From Flavobacteriales bacterium (GTDB lineage Bacteria; Bacteroidota; Bacteroidia; Flavobacteriales; Flavobacteriaceae), in assembly GCA_017302935.1 (NCBI GenBank), contig JAFLBT010000003.1, positions 1 to 50,177 of the forward strand: a stretch of DNA of 50,177 nucleotides. The letters run 5' to 3'. The notes under the pieces are model-generated. The model did not search any database. It was not told the DNA's origin and was given only the letters and a program-made list of their open reading frames with translations. Each line of letters opens with the position of its first letter. The stretch's first letter is position 1. Below are positions 41,131 through 49,644 of the stretch, piece by piece. Both the position numbers and the translations under genes were made by a program.

Positions 41131-41824
41131 CAGGTTTCTCAATTTTTTCAAATTCAATTACCCAAACCCAAGGGTTAGAATTCCAAGAATCTATCTTATT
41201 GATAGAACACCAAAGCTCTGCCCACTTCGCAAAAAGGGATTGATATAAAGTAGGTGGATTGTCTCTTAAATTAACTCCTTCAGGCAAAAAAGAAAGTGCA
41301 TTATTTTCTTTACCTAAAACCCACTTACCATCATAAACAATTCCTTCATTTTGAATGTCTTGTTCAGATATATTCTGTAACCGCTCCACTCGAATATCTT
41401 TTATCCGGAGAAACAAACGACAAGCCCATTTCTCCATATAAATATTTGGGATTTTGCAAAACTTGTAGTTATCATTTTTGTCTAATCTAAAATTAAAATT
41501 ATGCGGGATTATATCTTCATCAATTGATTCGTTGTCCGCTACATATTCTAGACCTAGTTCACCATTTTGATAAAGAGTTTCACGCACCCAAAGCACGTCA
41601 TCAGGTCGGCCGTATGGACATTTAACTTCAACAAAATTTTTGTCTGATGGATTAAAATTTCCATTTGGAACAAAAGTATATTTGCCAGTAGTATGAAGCA
41701 CTAATGATTGAAAATAGCAATCAGTCACCGCATGTAATCCTTTGGTTCTCCTTGTTTGTGTTTTTCTGCCAGCCAAAATAGCTTGAACCATTTCTGTGCT
41801 GAATAATATTGGGATGAATTTCAT
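41117..41824 (-). CDS. ASCH-domain protein
   Basis: A 235-aa protein with the ASCH-domain opening MKFIPILFSTEMVQAILAGR followed by KTQTRR, then VLWVRETLYQNGE, PNIYMEKWACRLFLRIKDIR and the terminal NPWVWVIEFEKI. ASCH domains are beta-barrels related to PUA folds and are thought to bind RNA. They are common in phage early regions. It lies 2 bp after a Cys-rich protein gene. Confidence 0.8.
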   Translation of the reverse strand: MKFIPILFSTEMVQAILAGRKTQTRRTKGLHAVTDCYFQSLVLHTTGKYTFVPNGNFNPSDKNFVEVKCPYGRPDDVLWVRETLYQNGELGLEYVADNESIDEDIIPHNFNFRLDKNDNYKFCKIPNIYMEKWACRLFLRIKDIRVERLQNISEQDIQNEGIVYDGKWVLGKENNALSFLPEGVNLRDNPPTLYQSLFAKWAELWCSINKIDSWNSNPWVWVIEFEKIEKPDDFC

Positions 41825-41826
41825 GG

Positions 41827-42087
41827 TTACACTTTATTATTATTAAAATTACAGTGATGGCAAATTTGATAATCGATATCAATGGCATCATATTCCCTTT
41901 TACAATTTGGACAAATAGTGTCCAAAATAGGTTCGTATTCATCTAAAAAGAAGTCAGGTTCTTGAGCAGCACACCTAGAGCAAAGCTCGTGTGTGTTATC
42001 TTCCCAGTGACATGGTTGGCCGGTGGCTTCTATGCATTGGCTGCAATCGTTATCCGTGCAACCACAAACGTTACATACTCCTCTCAT
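41827..42087 (-). CDS. cysteine-rich zinc-binding protein
   Basis: An 86-aa protein with about thirteen Cys/His residues (CNVCGCTDNDCSQC; ELCSRCA; TICPNCKREYD; QICHHCNF). The last two C-x2-C pairs form a zinc ribbon, and the first resembles a second ribbon. It overlaps the previous gene by 4 bp. The function of such small ribbons in phages is unknown. Confidence 0.7.
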   Translation of the reverse strand: MRGVCNVCGCTDNDCSQCIEATGQPCHWEDNTHELCSRCAAQEPDFFLDEYEPILDTICPNCKREYDAIDIDYQICHHCNFNNNKV

Positions 42088-42359
42088 GATTCTTTATATT
42101 TAACTTCCGGACAAGGAAAAGGTCTCGTCCATCTGGAACGTTGCATAGTATAGTTTTTAATCAAAAATTCAATTGCTGCACACTTAGCCTTTCTAGTTTT
42201 AAGATTAATGATAAAAGCAGATGAAAATCTTACATCTAGAATTTTATACTTAGCTGGTTCTACTGATTTCTTTCCTGAAAAAAGTCCTCCAGAAAATTCA
42301 AATTCTTTCCCTATCATATCTAGGTACTTTTGTGGAATTCCTTTACTCATGACCTTCAT
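42084..42359 (-). CDS. small early protein of unknown function
   Basis: A 91-aa basic protein (FSGGLFSGKKSVEPAKYKIL; KTRKAKCAAIEFLIKNYTMQ). An alternative start is codon 4 (MSKGIPQKYL). It overlaps both neighbours by a few bases, as is usual in this operon. No family is recognised. Confidence 0.6.
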   Translation of the reverse strand: MKVMSKGIPQKYLDMIGKEFEFSGGLFSGKKSVEPAKYKILDVRFSSAFIINLKTRKAKCAAIEFLIKNYTMQRSRWTRPFPCPEVKYKES

Positions 42360-42792
42360 TTTTAGTAATTAATTGCGGTTTTTTTACCAGGGAAATCTTC
42401 CGGAGGTTTTCAAGTCCATCAAAGTCACGGATCAGGTTTACACAATCCAAAGGAGTTAAAACTGATTTGGTGCATATACGATCAATCACTTCCAAAGCGG
42501 CCAAAGCTGCAGAAGGAATAAAACCCATTTTTAGAAGCATAATAAACGCTTTTCTATTTAAGGGTTTTATCTTGTATAGATCTGCTTTTAAGTCTTCGTA
42601 ATCGGCCGGCAAAACTAATTCCCGAACATCTTGATGAAGCTGAGCCAATGAGTCTTTAAAACTTTCTTTTTTCGGTTGATTGATGTAGCCGGAAAGCAGC
42701 AAATCAATCTCCTGAAGCTCTGTTTTACTACACGCCTGGAGAAACTTCTCCACCGTGATATCGAGTGTGTTGGTTTGGGTTATTGTTGGCAT
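42343..42792 (-). CDS. early protein of unknown function
   Basis: A 149-aa helical protein (VEKFLQACSKTELQEIDLLL; AFIMLLKMGFIPSAALAALE). It overlaps the preceding gene by 13 bp and the next by 17 bp. Nothing indicates a function. Confidence 0.6.
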   Translation of the reverse strand: MPTITQTNTLDITVEKFLQACSKTELQEIDLLLSGYINQPKKESFKDSLAQLHQDVRELVLPADYEDLKADLYKIKPLNRKAFIMLLKMGFIPSAALAALEVIDRICTKSVLTPLDCVNLIRDFDGLENLRKISLVKKPQLITKNEGHE

Positions 42793-43145
42793 GGTTGGTC
42801 TTTTAAAATTTCTATTGAATAATCATAATCAAAATCAAGAATGTGAACTATTATTCCTTTGCAATAATCACCAGCTTCTCTTTTGTGTATTTGACCATTT
42901 ACAATTTTTCTTTGTATCATTTCTTTTCCATCTCGAAATGTAACCAGATGCCCGAAACCTTCATAAAATTGTCCAATTCCTCTACGAGTAATTCCTTCAG
43001 CTACACTTTTGGCTACATCTTCCAATTCAGGTAATGGCCAAAATACAGTTTCAAAATCTTTTCTAGCTTCCTCATTCCATACTTCAGAATCAACTTCAAT
43101 TTTGTATTCGTCCTCACGAACTAATTTTATGTTAAATGTTTTCAT
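42780..43145 (-). CDS. early protein of unknown function
   Basis: A 121-aa acidic protein (MKTFNIKLVREDEYKIEVDS; YEGFGHLVTFRDGKEMIQRK). Beta strands surround a helix (ELEDVAKSVAEGITRRGIGQ). It lies 15 bp after the P-loop gene. Function unknown. Confidence 0.6.
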   Translation of the reverse strand: MKTFNIKLVREDEYKIEVDSEVWNEEARKDFETVFWPLPELEDVAKSVAEGITRRGIGQFYEGFGHLVTFRDGKEMIQRKIVNGQIHKREAGDYCKGIIVHILDFDYDYSIEILKDQPCQQ

Positions 43146-43160
43146 TTCTATAAATGTTTT

Positions 43161-43574
43161 TTAAATTAAATAATGTCCAGAAAGACCATTTTTGCTAAAT
43201 ATTTTTTCTAGTTGATTTGCTCTTTCTATTTCTGTTAGGTTAAGAAATAGTACTGTTTTTTCGATGTTACGATTATTGATTTCCTTTAATTCAAAATTAA
43301 CCTGTGTCTCAAGTAAAATTCCAGCTTTGACTTGATGTGAAAGTTCAACAGCATATTCCAGTTCTCTAAGTGTTTTCAATTCATCAAAAACAATAGTGTC
43401 TAGAGTTTTATAAAATTCAATATCATGTTCACCAATATTGTCGATCGTAGATTTAAAGACTAAAAGTTCATCCGAAACAATCTTATCTGTAAATTCTTTA
43501 ACTTTTAGAATACGTTCAATAAACTTACTTTTACCAGATCCTTTTGGACCATAAATGACAAATACTTTTTTCAT
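43161..43574 (-). CDS. small P-loop NTPase
   Basis: A 137-aa protein with Walker A GPKGSGKS (residues 9-16) and a Walker B-like strand DTIVFDEL (about 58-65). The rest is a minimal alpha/beta NTPase core. It could assist replication, because it is in the early operon downstream of the primase-helicase, but no family could be named. The start is 4 bp after the preceding stop. Confidence 0.7.
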   Translation of the reverse strand: MKKVFVIYGPKGSGKSKFIERILKVKEFTDKIVSDELLVFKSTIDNIGEHDIEFYKTLDTIVFDELKTLRELEYAVELSHQVKAGILLETQVNFELKEINNRNIEKTVLFLNLTEIERANQLEKIFSKNGLSGHYLI

Positions 43575-43578
43575 AGTT

Positions 43579-44064
43579 CTAATTATTAGAAAGTGAATGA
43601 TACGGTACTTTTTCTACAGCCGGTTCGGTGGCCTCATAAATAGTAAAAGGATAATTGTTGTCGTTTAACAGATGCATATCCCGAATCAAATGGCCCGATT
43701 GGTTTACAGCTAATAGCTTTCCTTTTTGCTCTACTTTTTGGATGAATTCGCGGTACTCGTTAAACGAATGAATTTTGATTAGTTCATACACCTGCAGCGG
43801 AACTACAGTTAAAACTGCAGATACTTTTAAATTTTCAATAACAGGTTCTGATGGTAAAGCGTTTAACAGATCATAAACAATTCTGATGTTTCGTTCTGTT
43901 AATCCGGATTGCGTTTTCCATTTTTGAAAACCAATATTGGTTGCAATGGTAAAACCGTCCTCCAGTTGCTTTAAAGTTGACCTATTCAGTGTAGATTCTT
44001 TTTGAATAGGTTCCAACGACTTATAAGTTGGCGTTGCTTCAACTTTCTCTCTAAATGTTTTCAT
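43579..44064 (-). CDS. early protein of unknown function
   Basis: A 161-aa protein (REKVEATPTYKSLEPIQKES; EPVIENLKVSAVLTVVPLQV; NEYREFIQKVEQKGKLLAVN). Helical throughout, no catalytic motif. Seven bp separate it from the lipoprotein gene. Confidence 0.6.
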   Translation of the reverse strand: MKTFREKVEATPTYKSLEPIQKESTLNRSTLKQLEDGFTIATNIGFQKWKTQSGLTERNIRIVYDLLNALPSEPVIENLKVSAVLTVVPLQVYELIKIHSFNEYREFIQKVEQKGKLLAVNQSGHLIRDMHLLNDNNYPFTIYEATEPAVEKVPYHSLSNN

Positions 44065-44071
44065 ACTATAT

Positions 44072-44293
44072 TTATTTTAAAGTTAACTCGATTTTATCAC
44101 CCACAGCAAAGTGTTGGGTGGAATGGTAGGTAAATGTTTTTCCAAACGAATCCCGGATCCGATATTCAAATCCGGAATGATCATAATGATAGATTTTGTC
44201 TACTACCTCAAAATCCTGAAGGTAGCTGTGCCTAACCGCCGGCTCGTTTTGACAACTAATCAAAAACAGGAGCAAAAGAATAAGTGTTTTCAT
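44072..44293 (-). CDS. small lipoprotein in the early operon
   Basis: The start was set at the ATG giving MKTLILLLLFLISCQNEPAV, a clear lipoprotein signal with lipobox LISC; an in-frame ATG at 44326 would add a non-signal extension. The mature part is about 60 aa with a small beta-barrel-like sequence (FEYRIRDSFGKTFTYHSTQH). Early-expressed phage lipoproteins in other systems block receptors or DNA entry (for example Llp of T5), so superinfection exclusion is a candidate role. Confidence 0.7.
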   Translation of the reverse strand: MKTLILLLLFLISCQNEPAVRHSYLQDFEVVDKIYHYDHSGFEYRIRDSFGKTFTYHSTQHFAVGDKIELTLK

Positions 44294-44633
44294 TTTTTTG
44301 TGCTTTATTATTGATGAATAAATCATAATCTAGAGGTTCAACCGGTTGGGGTTCCATTCCTTTAAAGTTCTTTTCGTATAAGTCAAAATATAGCTTTTCA
44401 ATCATTTGATGCACGCTTGGAATGGTAACATCTTGTCGGTATTTTTTTCCGTTTTTTTCAAAAATTAGCGTTTTATTGACCGGCTTATCTTCATAAACAT
44501 TCTCGCCTAATTTTTCACGTTTATTTCTTGAAATGGCTAGTTTATATCTTCCACGTGTGATGGGTTTCACAACCACAAAAACATCATGCTCCCAGCACAC
44601 TTTCAAAACCTTATTGAATTCTTTATTGTCCAT
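44256..44633 (-). CDS. early protein of unknown function
   Basis: A 125-aa basic protein (KEFNKVLKVCWEHDVFVVVK; GRYKLAISRNKREKLGENVY; TIPSVHQMIEKLYFDLYEKN). It lies 2 bp after the primase-helicase gene and overlaps the lipoprotein gene. It may be a replication accessory factor by position. Confidence 0.6.
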   Translation of the reverse strand: MDNKEFNKVLKVCWEHDVFVVVKPITRGRYKLAISRNKREKLGENVYEDKPVNKTLIFEKNGKKYRQDVTIPSVHQMIEKLYFDLYEKNFKGMEPQPVEPLDYDLFINNKAQKNENTYSFAPVFD

Positions 44634-44635
44634 AA

Positions 44636-47600
44636 TTAATACTCATTTGAAGGTGGTAGTTCTAAATTTGCCTGACTTGGATTGGTAACTATTTTTGTTT
44701 TTTTAGTGCCAAAAAGTTCCATTTCGGTTTGATTGTCAATTTCATTTACATCTAAATGAATGATGTTCATGCGTTCCATCATGTCGTAGTCAAATGCATA
44801 TCCTGATACAACTCGGTCACCCATCCGGCGAGCAGGAAACAATCCTATAAAGTATTTTTTTGACTTGAGATAATTGCGAAGCGTGGTTTCTCCAATCACT
44901 TCTTCACCTTTACGGCTGGAAACTTCTTTGTGATAATATTGGTGTACTGATTTGAAATTCAAAAACAACACACGAACTCTGTTTTCATTTCTCCAGGTTT
45001 CTTTTTCCTCTCGAGATTTTGAAATGACAAGGGTTGGTACTTTTTCAATTTGATAATCAAAACCTTCTTTAATGACAGTTTTATTCGGTTGGTTGGTATC
45101 TTGAGGTCTAGATAAGAATTCAATAATGTTCCAGAATTTGGCTAATCCATCAGAATCAGCAATTAGTTCAGAATTTTCTAAAACACCGGCTGCAGACAAC
45201 TTCAAAAATTCATCATAAGTAAAAGGAAAGCTAAAATTTCCTTCCAATAATTTCATTACAGTTAACAGTACCAGGTAATTCTCATAAACACGGTTCTGAT
45301 AATTTCGGCCAACTAGTTCTTGTTTCAATTGTTTGGCACACTCGGCATAGTTTTTCATCAAATTTGCCTTAACAGAATTACGATGTTTAAGGATCTCCAG
45401 AACAAAAGAGGTAATTCCGGATTGACACCAATTCATAAGTGTTTGATATTCGGTTTTATCTTCAACGGAATAATCTTTATTGTGAAAGTTTAACACCACG
45501 GTTCTGGAAGTGAGAGCTCCGTCATCACCTGAAGGAATGTATTGTCCTGAATAATAAACAGCTGCGTTTATTTTATCAGTGGTGGTTCTATTGCTCTCAG
45601 CTCCTTTCCCTTTTTCACGTCCTAATCCGTTCCAGGTACCTTTTAAAATTTCTCGTTTATCGCCGTCTAAATCATCACGGTATTCATCAAAGAAAGTCAC
45701 CACATTTTTACATCGGGTCAATCGTCTTGACATACCAGGAATGGTGGCATTGTTCAATTCCAAAGGCAACAAATCATAAAAGAAAAAGGATTGAAGCACT
45801 TTTCCCATCCCAGACTTTCCGGAATCTTTTTGGCCAAAACCACCCATCAAAGGAAAATAACTGTAGTGCGTTAAAAACAGGTCTCTGAAATTGGCAGCCA
45901 GGCAAAATAAAACACCAAATTTTCCTTTATCTCCAAACACTTTAACCACTTGCTTCATCCATTGATCAATCGATACATTGGCAATTTTATACACAAAGTG
46001 ACGGTCATTTTCATATGGATCGTCATCCTCACGAACGTGTTTATAGATCTCAGAAAAAGCCGGAGAATAGTAATGTTTAATGTCTGATTTATACTCCGAT
46101 TTTTCATTTTCCAATCCTTCCAGATGAACGATACCGTATTTATTTACCGGCCAAAATTGATTATTGTGAAATACGCCATCGGCAAAGGCAAAAAAGCCTT
46201 CACGCTGTTGGCCAAGTGTTTTCAATTCGGTTGCTTGGATAAATTTCTCTAGCAGCTTTTTAGCCACTAGTTTGAAATCTTTTGTTTGACATGCCGGCTC
46301 CCAAAAGAAGTTGCCTTCGTCAATCAATCGCTCCTGGAAGCGTGTGAAGTTGATTAGATCCTTCGAATCTAAATCAATCAAACGTTTTTGGCCACGTTCA
46401 TTGATTACTTCAATTAATCGTTTATTATCAGTTTTACCTTCCACGTGAAATAAAGGAGTCATGATAAAGTTGGTTCCTTTAAAGAAGTTGCCACCAGATT
46501 CCTCAAAATAGTAGTTGTGACCTATCTCACAAAAACGATCCTCCAGATACTGTTCTTTGTTTGCACCTTTAGGCAAACGATTCATTTGAGGGTCATGCGT
46601 ATCAACTGAAGCTTTTCGTTTTTTCTCCTGCTCTTCCCTAGCTTCAATATCAGTAATGACTTGTTGAATGATGTTTGGCTTTGTGGCCATAGAAGTAGCC
46701 ACCATTTTCACATATTCTTTTTGAGCAATTTTATTGGGGATTTTGTGTAATGTATTTGCCATTTCCTCGATGGCTTGAGAAAGCAGCTGCGGTTCATATT
46801 TTGGCAGCTCGTCAAGGGTTTGCTTCAGCTGAATCTCCAGCTCACGAATAGCTTTGAATTTATCGTCATTCTCTTTTTTAAGGAACTTTTTGTCCATCGC
46901 ATTCAAACCTTCAAAAGCACTCTCCGGAGCAATATCCTGACGGATGGCTTCTACAGCTCTCTCATGCTCTTCTTTAATGGTTTTTTCAAGTTCTTTAAGA
47001 TCCGGATGAACCGCTCCTTCAATCAGAACCTTAGCCTTCCAGTTGATGGCATCCTGGTAATTTTTTTCAATGAAAGCATTGATATCTGTTTTTTGACAAA
47101 GCGAATCCGGGTCTTCGCCTTCAGGGCAAATCACAACGGTCACTTTGATTCCTTTCTTTACCAAGGCATCAATGTCACGTAAAGCAGCTTTTTGGCCGGC
47201 CGTATCTCCGTCACGGAAAATAATTACATGTTTACAGTACTTAGCCAAGGCTTTGGCATGGTTTTCAGTGAGAGCAGTTCCACAGGTGGCCACCGCATAA
47301 TCCAAACCGGCTTGATGCAATGCAATCACATCTGTATAACCTTCCAAAAGAATGGCTTTCTGTTTTTTTACGATTGATTTTTTAGCCTGGTAGATTCCGT
47401 ATAAAACACCTTCTTTTTTGTAAAGTTTGGATTCTTTGGAGTTTAAATATTTAGCATATTGATCGTCTTCTTCAGCATTAGATCTACGGCCACCAAAACC
47501 AATAACGTTACCCTGAACATCGTGTATTGGAAAAATGATACGGTTACGATAAAAATCATAACTAGATCCATCTTTGGTATTTGTAAGACCTAAATCTTTG

Positions 47601-48145
47601 GCCTCTGTAAAATTTCCGGATGAAATTAATTGAGTAGAAATGAAGCTTCGTTCGTTTGGAGCATAACCAATTTGAAAGGTTTCAATGATTTCTTCAGAAT
47701 ACTTGCGTTGCTTCAAAATCATTTCTTTTGCCCAATGGCTCTCAGGCAACTTTGTAAATGACATCATGTACTGCTCGTTGGCAAAATGCATGACCTTTTT
47801 ATAAGACTGCTCTTCAGAGAGAATACGTTGATAGTCTTCTGAAGCATCTTCATACTCCAGTAAAATGTTGCAAATCTCAGCGGCTTTTTCAATCGCTTCA
47901 AAAAAGGAAAGTTTGTCCTTTTTCATTAGGAAAGTAATGGCATTTCCTCCAAATCCGGATGAATAATCAAACCAGTTGTTTTTTACAGTATTAACGGCTA
48001 AACTTGGGGTTTTTTCCGGCTTAAAAGGCGAATTACAAAACCAGTAAGTACCTTTTTTTACAAGCTTTTCAGAATAATTTATAACAGTATATACATCGGC
48101 ATCTGTGATAACCGTATCGATAGAAGATTGTTTGATAAACTTCAT
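44636..48145 (-). CDS. primase-helicase fusion protein
   Basis: An 1169-aa replication protein. Residues about 30-75 are a DnaG-type CHC2 domain in which zinc ligands are mostly lost: Cys37 and PFKPEKTPS are kept, but the His and the CFGC-type Cys pair are replaced by YSSGFGG. A primase/TOPRIM core follows (IIFPIHDVQGNVIGFGGR; Glu268 in LLEGYTD; RDGDTAG at 311-317). After a Lys/Glu-rich linker, the C-terminal AAA+ part has the Walker A-like GQKDSGKSGMGK (about 770) and VVTFFDEYRDDLD (Walker B). It should prime and unwind DNA for phage replication. Confidence 0.88.
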   Translation of the reverse strand: MKFIKQSSIDTVITDADVYTVINYSEKLVKKGTYWFCNSPFKPEKTPSLAVNTVKNNWFDYSSGFGGNAITFLMKKDKLSFFEAIEKAAEICNILLEYEDASEDYQRILSEEQSYKKVMHFANEQYMMSFTKLPESHWAKEMILKQRKYSEEIIETFQIGYAPNERSFISTQLISSGNFTEAKDLGLTNTKDGSSYDFYRNRIIFPIHDVQGNVIGFGGRRSNAEEDDQYAKYLNSKESKLYKKEGVLYGIYQAKKSIVKKQKAILLEGYTDVIALHQAGLDYAVATCGTALTENHAKALAKYCKHVIIFRDGDTAGQKAALRDIDALVKKGIKVTVVICPEGEDPDSLCQKTDINAFIEKNYQDAINWKAKVLIEGAVHPDLKELEKTIKEEHERAVEAIRQDIAPESAFEGLNAMDKKFLKKENDDKFKAIRELEIQLKQTLDELPKYEPQLLSQAIEEMANTLHKIPNKIAQKEYVKMVATSMATKPNIIQQVITDIEAREEQEKKRKASVDTHDPQMNRLPKGANKEQYLEDRFCEIGHNYYFEESGGNFFKGTNFIMTPLFHVEGKTDNKRLIEVINERGQKRLIDLDSKDLINFTRFQERLIDEGNFFWEPACQTKDFKLVAKKLLEKFIQATELKTLGQQREGFFAFADGVFHNNQFWPVNKYGIVHLEGLENEKSEYKSDIKHYYSPAFSEIYKHVREDDDPYENDRHFVYKIANVSIDQWMKQVVKVFGDKGKFGVLFCLAANFRDLFLTHYSYFPLMGGFGQKDSGKSGMGKVLQSFFFYDLLPLELNNATIPGMSRRLTRCKNVVTFFDEYRDDLDGDKREILKGTWNGLGREKGKGAESNRTTTDKINAAVYYSGQYIPSGDDGALTSRTVVLNFHNKDYSVEDKTEYQTLMNWCQSGITSFVLEILKHRNSVKANLMKNYAECAKQLKQELVGRNYQNRVYENYLVLLTVMKLLEGNFSFPFTYDEFLKLSAAGVLENSELIADSDGLAKFWNIIEFLSRPQDTNQPNKTVIKEGFDYQIEKVPTLVISKSREEKETWRNENRVRVLFLNFKSVHQYYHKEVSSRKGEEVIGETTLRNYLKSKKYFIGLFPARRMGDRVVSGYAFDYDMMERMNIIHLDVNEIDNQTEMELFGTKKTKIVTNPSQANLELPPSNEY

Positions 48146-48146
48146 A

Positions 48147-48383
48147 TTATTTTTTCAGAATTTTGCACGTTGTTATTTTGATTTGAGCGTCTTCATCATG
48201 TTGGCAGGCATATGCCACACAATCGGTTCCGTTTACATTAAACCAGCATTGCATTTTTGGTTTTCCATTTAAATATTCTTGTGAAGCTTCGAATTTGTCA
48301 CCAACCTTAACTCCTAGTCTTTCAGTCTCGCTATTGGAGTAGGTAATTTCAATTTTTACCGATTTATATGTGATATTGCTCAT
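48147..48383 (-). CDS. small early protein of unknown function
   Basis: A 78-aa protein (MSNITYKSVKIEITYSNSET; FEASQEYLNGKPKMQCWFNV; AYACQHDEDAQIKITTCKIL). It lies 1 bp before the primase-helicase gene, so it is the first gene after the tandem terminators. No motif is recognised. Confidence 0.6.
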   Translation of the reverse strand: MSNITYKSVKIEITYSNSETERLGVKVGDKFEASQEYLNGKPKMQCWFNVNGTDCVAYACQHDEDAQIKITTCKILKK

Positions 48384-48400
48384 GATTAGTTAGTTTAAAA

Positions 48401-48450
48401 CCTCCACCGGAGTGGAGGATTCTTTAAAAAATTCCGCAGTACAGACTGCG
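48401..48450 (-). terminator. tandem terminator hairpins after the immediate-early genes
   Basis: On the minus strand CGCAGT-CTGT-ACTGCG (48450-48435) is followed by GAATTTTTT, and then CCTCCAC-TCCG-GTGGAGG (48418-48401) is followed by TTTT. They separate the regulatory genes from the replication operon. Confidence 0.75.
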
Positions 48451-48485
48451 ATAAAAATGGGTAAGAACGTAGGGTGGTATTGTTT

Positions 48486-48641
48486 TTAGAAAACAGATTT
48501 CAATTTTTGATTTTGTAATTGGCGTTTATATTGATTAATAAGCTTTACCTTATCCGCATCAGAATATCGTTTAGACATCTTAATTTCATTGATTTTGATG
48601 CACACTATGGCTTCCTGATTTTTTTTACTTAGCTGATACAT
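48486..48641 (-). CDS. small basic protein (51 aa)
   Basis: A short frame (MYQLSKKNQEAIVCIKINEI...) fills the gap after the LuxR-type gene and overlaps its end by 13 bp, so it is probably coupled. The product is rich in Lys/Gln (SDADKVKLINQYKRQLQNQK) and may be helical. Function unknown. Confidence 0.6.
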   Translation of the reverse strand: MYQLSKKNQEAIVCIKINEIKMSKRYSDADKVKLINQYKRQLQNQKLKSVF

Positions 48642-49207
48642 AGCGATGGTTTTAAAAGGTTATGAATAAAAGCAACAGCTACTAAACGGGGTCTGGATAA
48701 AACATTAAGCTTTGAGAAGAGCTCTTTTTTATGGGTTTCAAAGGAATTGATACACATTTGCATTTTCTCTGCAATCACCGGAATGGTATCTTCTGAAGAC
48801 AAATGGCGAATCATTTGCATGTCTCTGGGAGTTAAGACTGAGCCACGGTAAACGATGCTTTTGCAAACGATACCTTCCATGGCACAATTGCCTCTAAAAC
48901 CGCAATCAAAATACTCGCAGTCTACTAGATGTCCGTTTACGATATCCGGAGTAGTGTCTAAACCACCAAAGCGGCAAACGGTATATTTTTCAAGTTTTTC
49001 TCTTTTGGTTTTAAATCCGGAATATTTCAAAGCCAGGAAAGCAGCTTCATCTTCCTGAAGTTCTTTCCAAACTAAATCCTGAATTTCTTCTGGCAAATCA
49101 AAAAAACATTGCATTTTTCCGTTAAAAAAAGCCATTGGCTTACTTTCGTGTGAAAAAAACTCCAGATTGGAGTCAAAAAGTCCTGAAGGAATTGCTACTT
49201 TTGTCAT
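48629..49207 (-). CDS. Cys-rich regulator with LuxR-type HTH
   Basis: A 192-aa protein. The central part has a Cys cluster (Cys78, 97, 102, 108, 115) within CRFGG, CEYFDCGFRGNCAMEGIVCK, a probable metal site. The C-terminus (about 124-182) is a LuxR/GerE helix-turn-helix (VLTPRDMQMIRHLSSEDTIP ... CINSFETHKKELFSKLNVLS). This combination occurs in a Bacteroidota family found in mobile elements. As the second gene of the early operon it is a candidate activator of later promoters. Confidence 0.8.
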   Translation of the reverse strand: MTKVAIPSGLFDSNLEFFSHESKPMAFFNGKMQCFFDLPEEIQDLVWKELQEDEAAFLALKYSGFKTKREKLEKYTVCRFGGLDTTPDIVNGHLVDCEYFDCGFRGNCAMEGIVCKSIVYRGSVLTPRDMQMIRHLSSEDTIPVIAEKMQMCINSFETHKKELFSKLNVLSRPRLVAVAFIHNLLKPSLCIS

Positions 49208-49236
49208 CTCTCTATGTTTAAAAGCTGTGGATACTA

Positions 49237-49536
49237 TTAATTAGTTGAAGCGGCTTTTTTCATTGAAAAAAGTTCCTTAGATTCTTTATTTTTTAAGCCA
49301 ACTTCTACCAGAGCACGGCAAATAGTATCGTTAAAAGCATTTTCTTCATTATGTCTAACCTTTACGATATATCGATCAGAAAATGATTTATTGATTTTAC
49401 CGGAGTCAAACCATTTTTTTAATACCTCTTGGGTTTCCTTCACATAATTATGTGGAAGGTTCTGAAATGCCTGAAAAACAATGTCTGGGGTAATTACCCT
49501 ATCTTCAGATTCAATTTTATTATTATCTTTGTTCAT
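49237..49536 (-). CDS. first early gene, small regulator candidate
   Basis: The start was set at codon 9 of the longest frame (MNKDNNKIESEDRVITPDIV), because the early promoter would place the transcription start within a few bases of the first ATG (49558-49560). The 99-aa protein (PDIVFQAFQNLPHNYVKETQ; YIVKVRHNEENAFNDTICRA) is helical and basic in the middle. Its position facing the repressor is that of a Cro-like regulator; the HTH is not certain. Confidence 0.6.
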   Translation of the reverse strand: MNKDNNKIESEDRVITPDIVFQAFQNLPHNYVKETQEVLKKWFDSGKINKSFSDRYIVKVRHNEENAFNDTICRALVEVGLKNKESKELFSMKKAASTN

Positions 49537-49569
49537 AATTAGTACATTTTTATTTCTCAACTAGTTCAA

Positions 49570-49600
49570 CAAATGTACATAGAAAAATGTATAAAACAAA
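49570..49600 (-). promoter_or_regulatory. early lytic promoter with embedded operator
   Basis: On the minus strand TTTG (49600-49597), a 19-nt spacer and TACATTTG (49577-49570) form a consensus promoter. The operator TACAT-TTTTCT-ATGTA (49591-49576) fills the spacer. A GTTGAAC heptamer (49570-49564) lies right after the -7 element. Confidence 0.85.
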
Positions 49601-49628
49601 TATTTCTATGGATATTTTTAAAAAAAAG

Positions 49629-49644
49629 TACATAAATGTATGTA
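49629..49644. promoter_or_regulatory. second operator overlapping the repressor start codon
   Basis: TACAT-AAATGT-ATGTA spans 49629-49644 and covers the repressor ATG (49636-49638). It probably allows the repressor to limit its own synthesis. No plus-strand -7 element could be recognised for the repressor. Confidence 0.65.

Noticed and set aside
46775..47182. 135-codon plus-strand frame inside the primase-helicase gene
   Set aside because: It is antisense to the TOPRIM region and is explained by codon composition.
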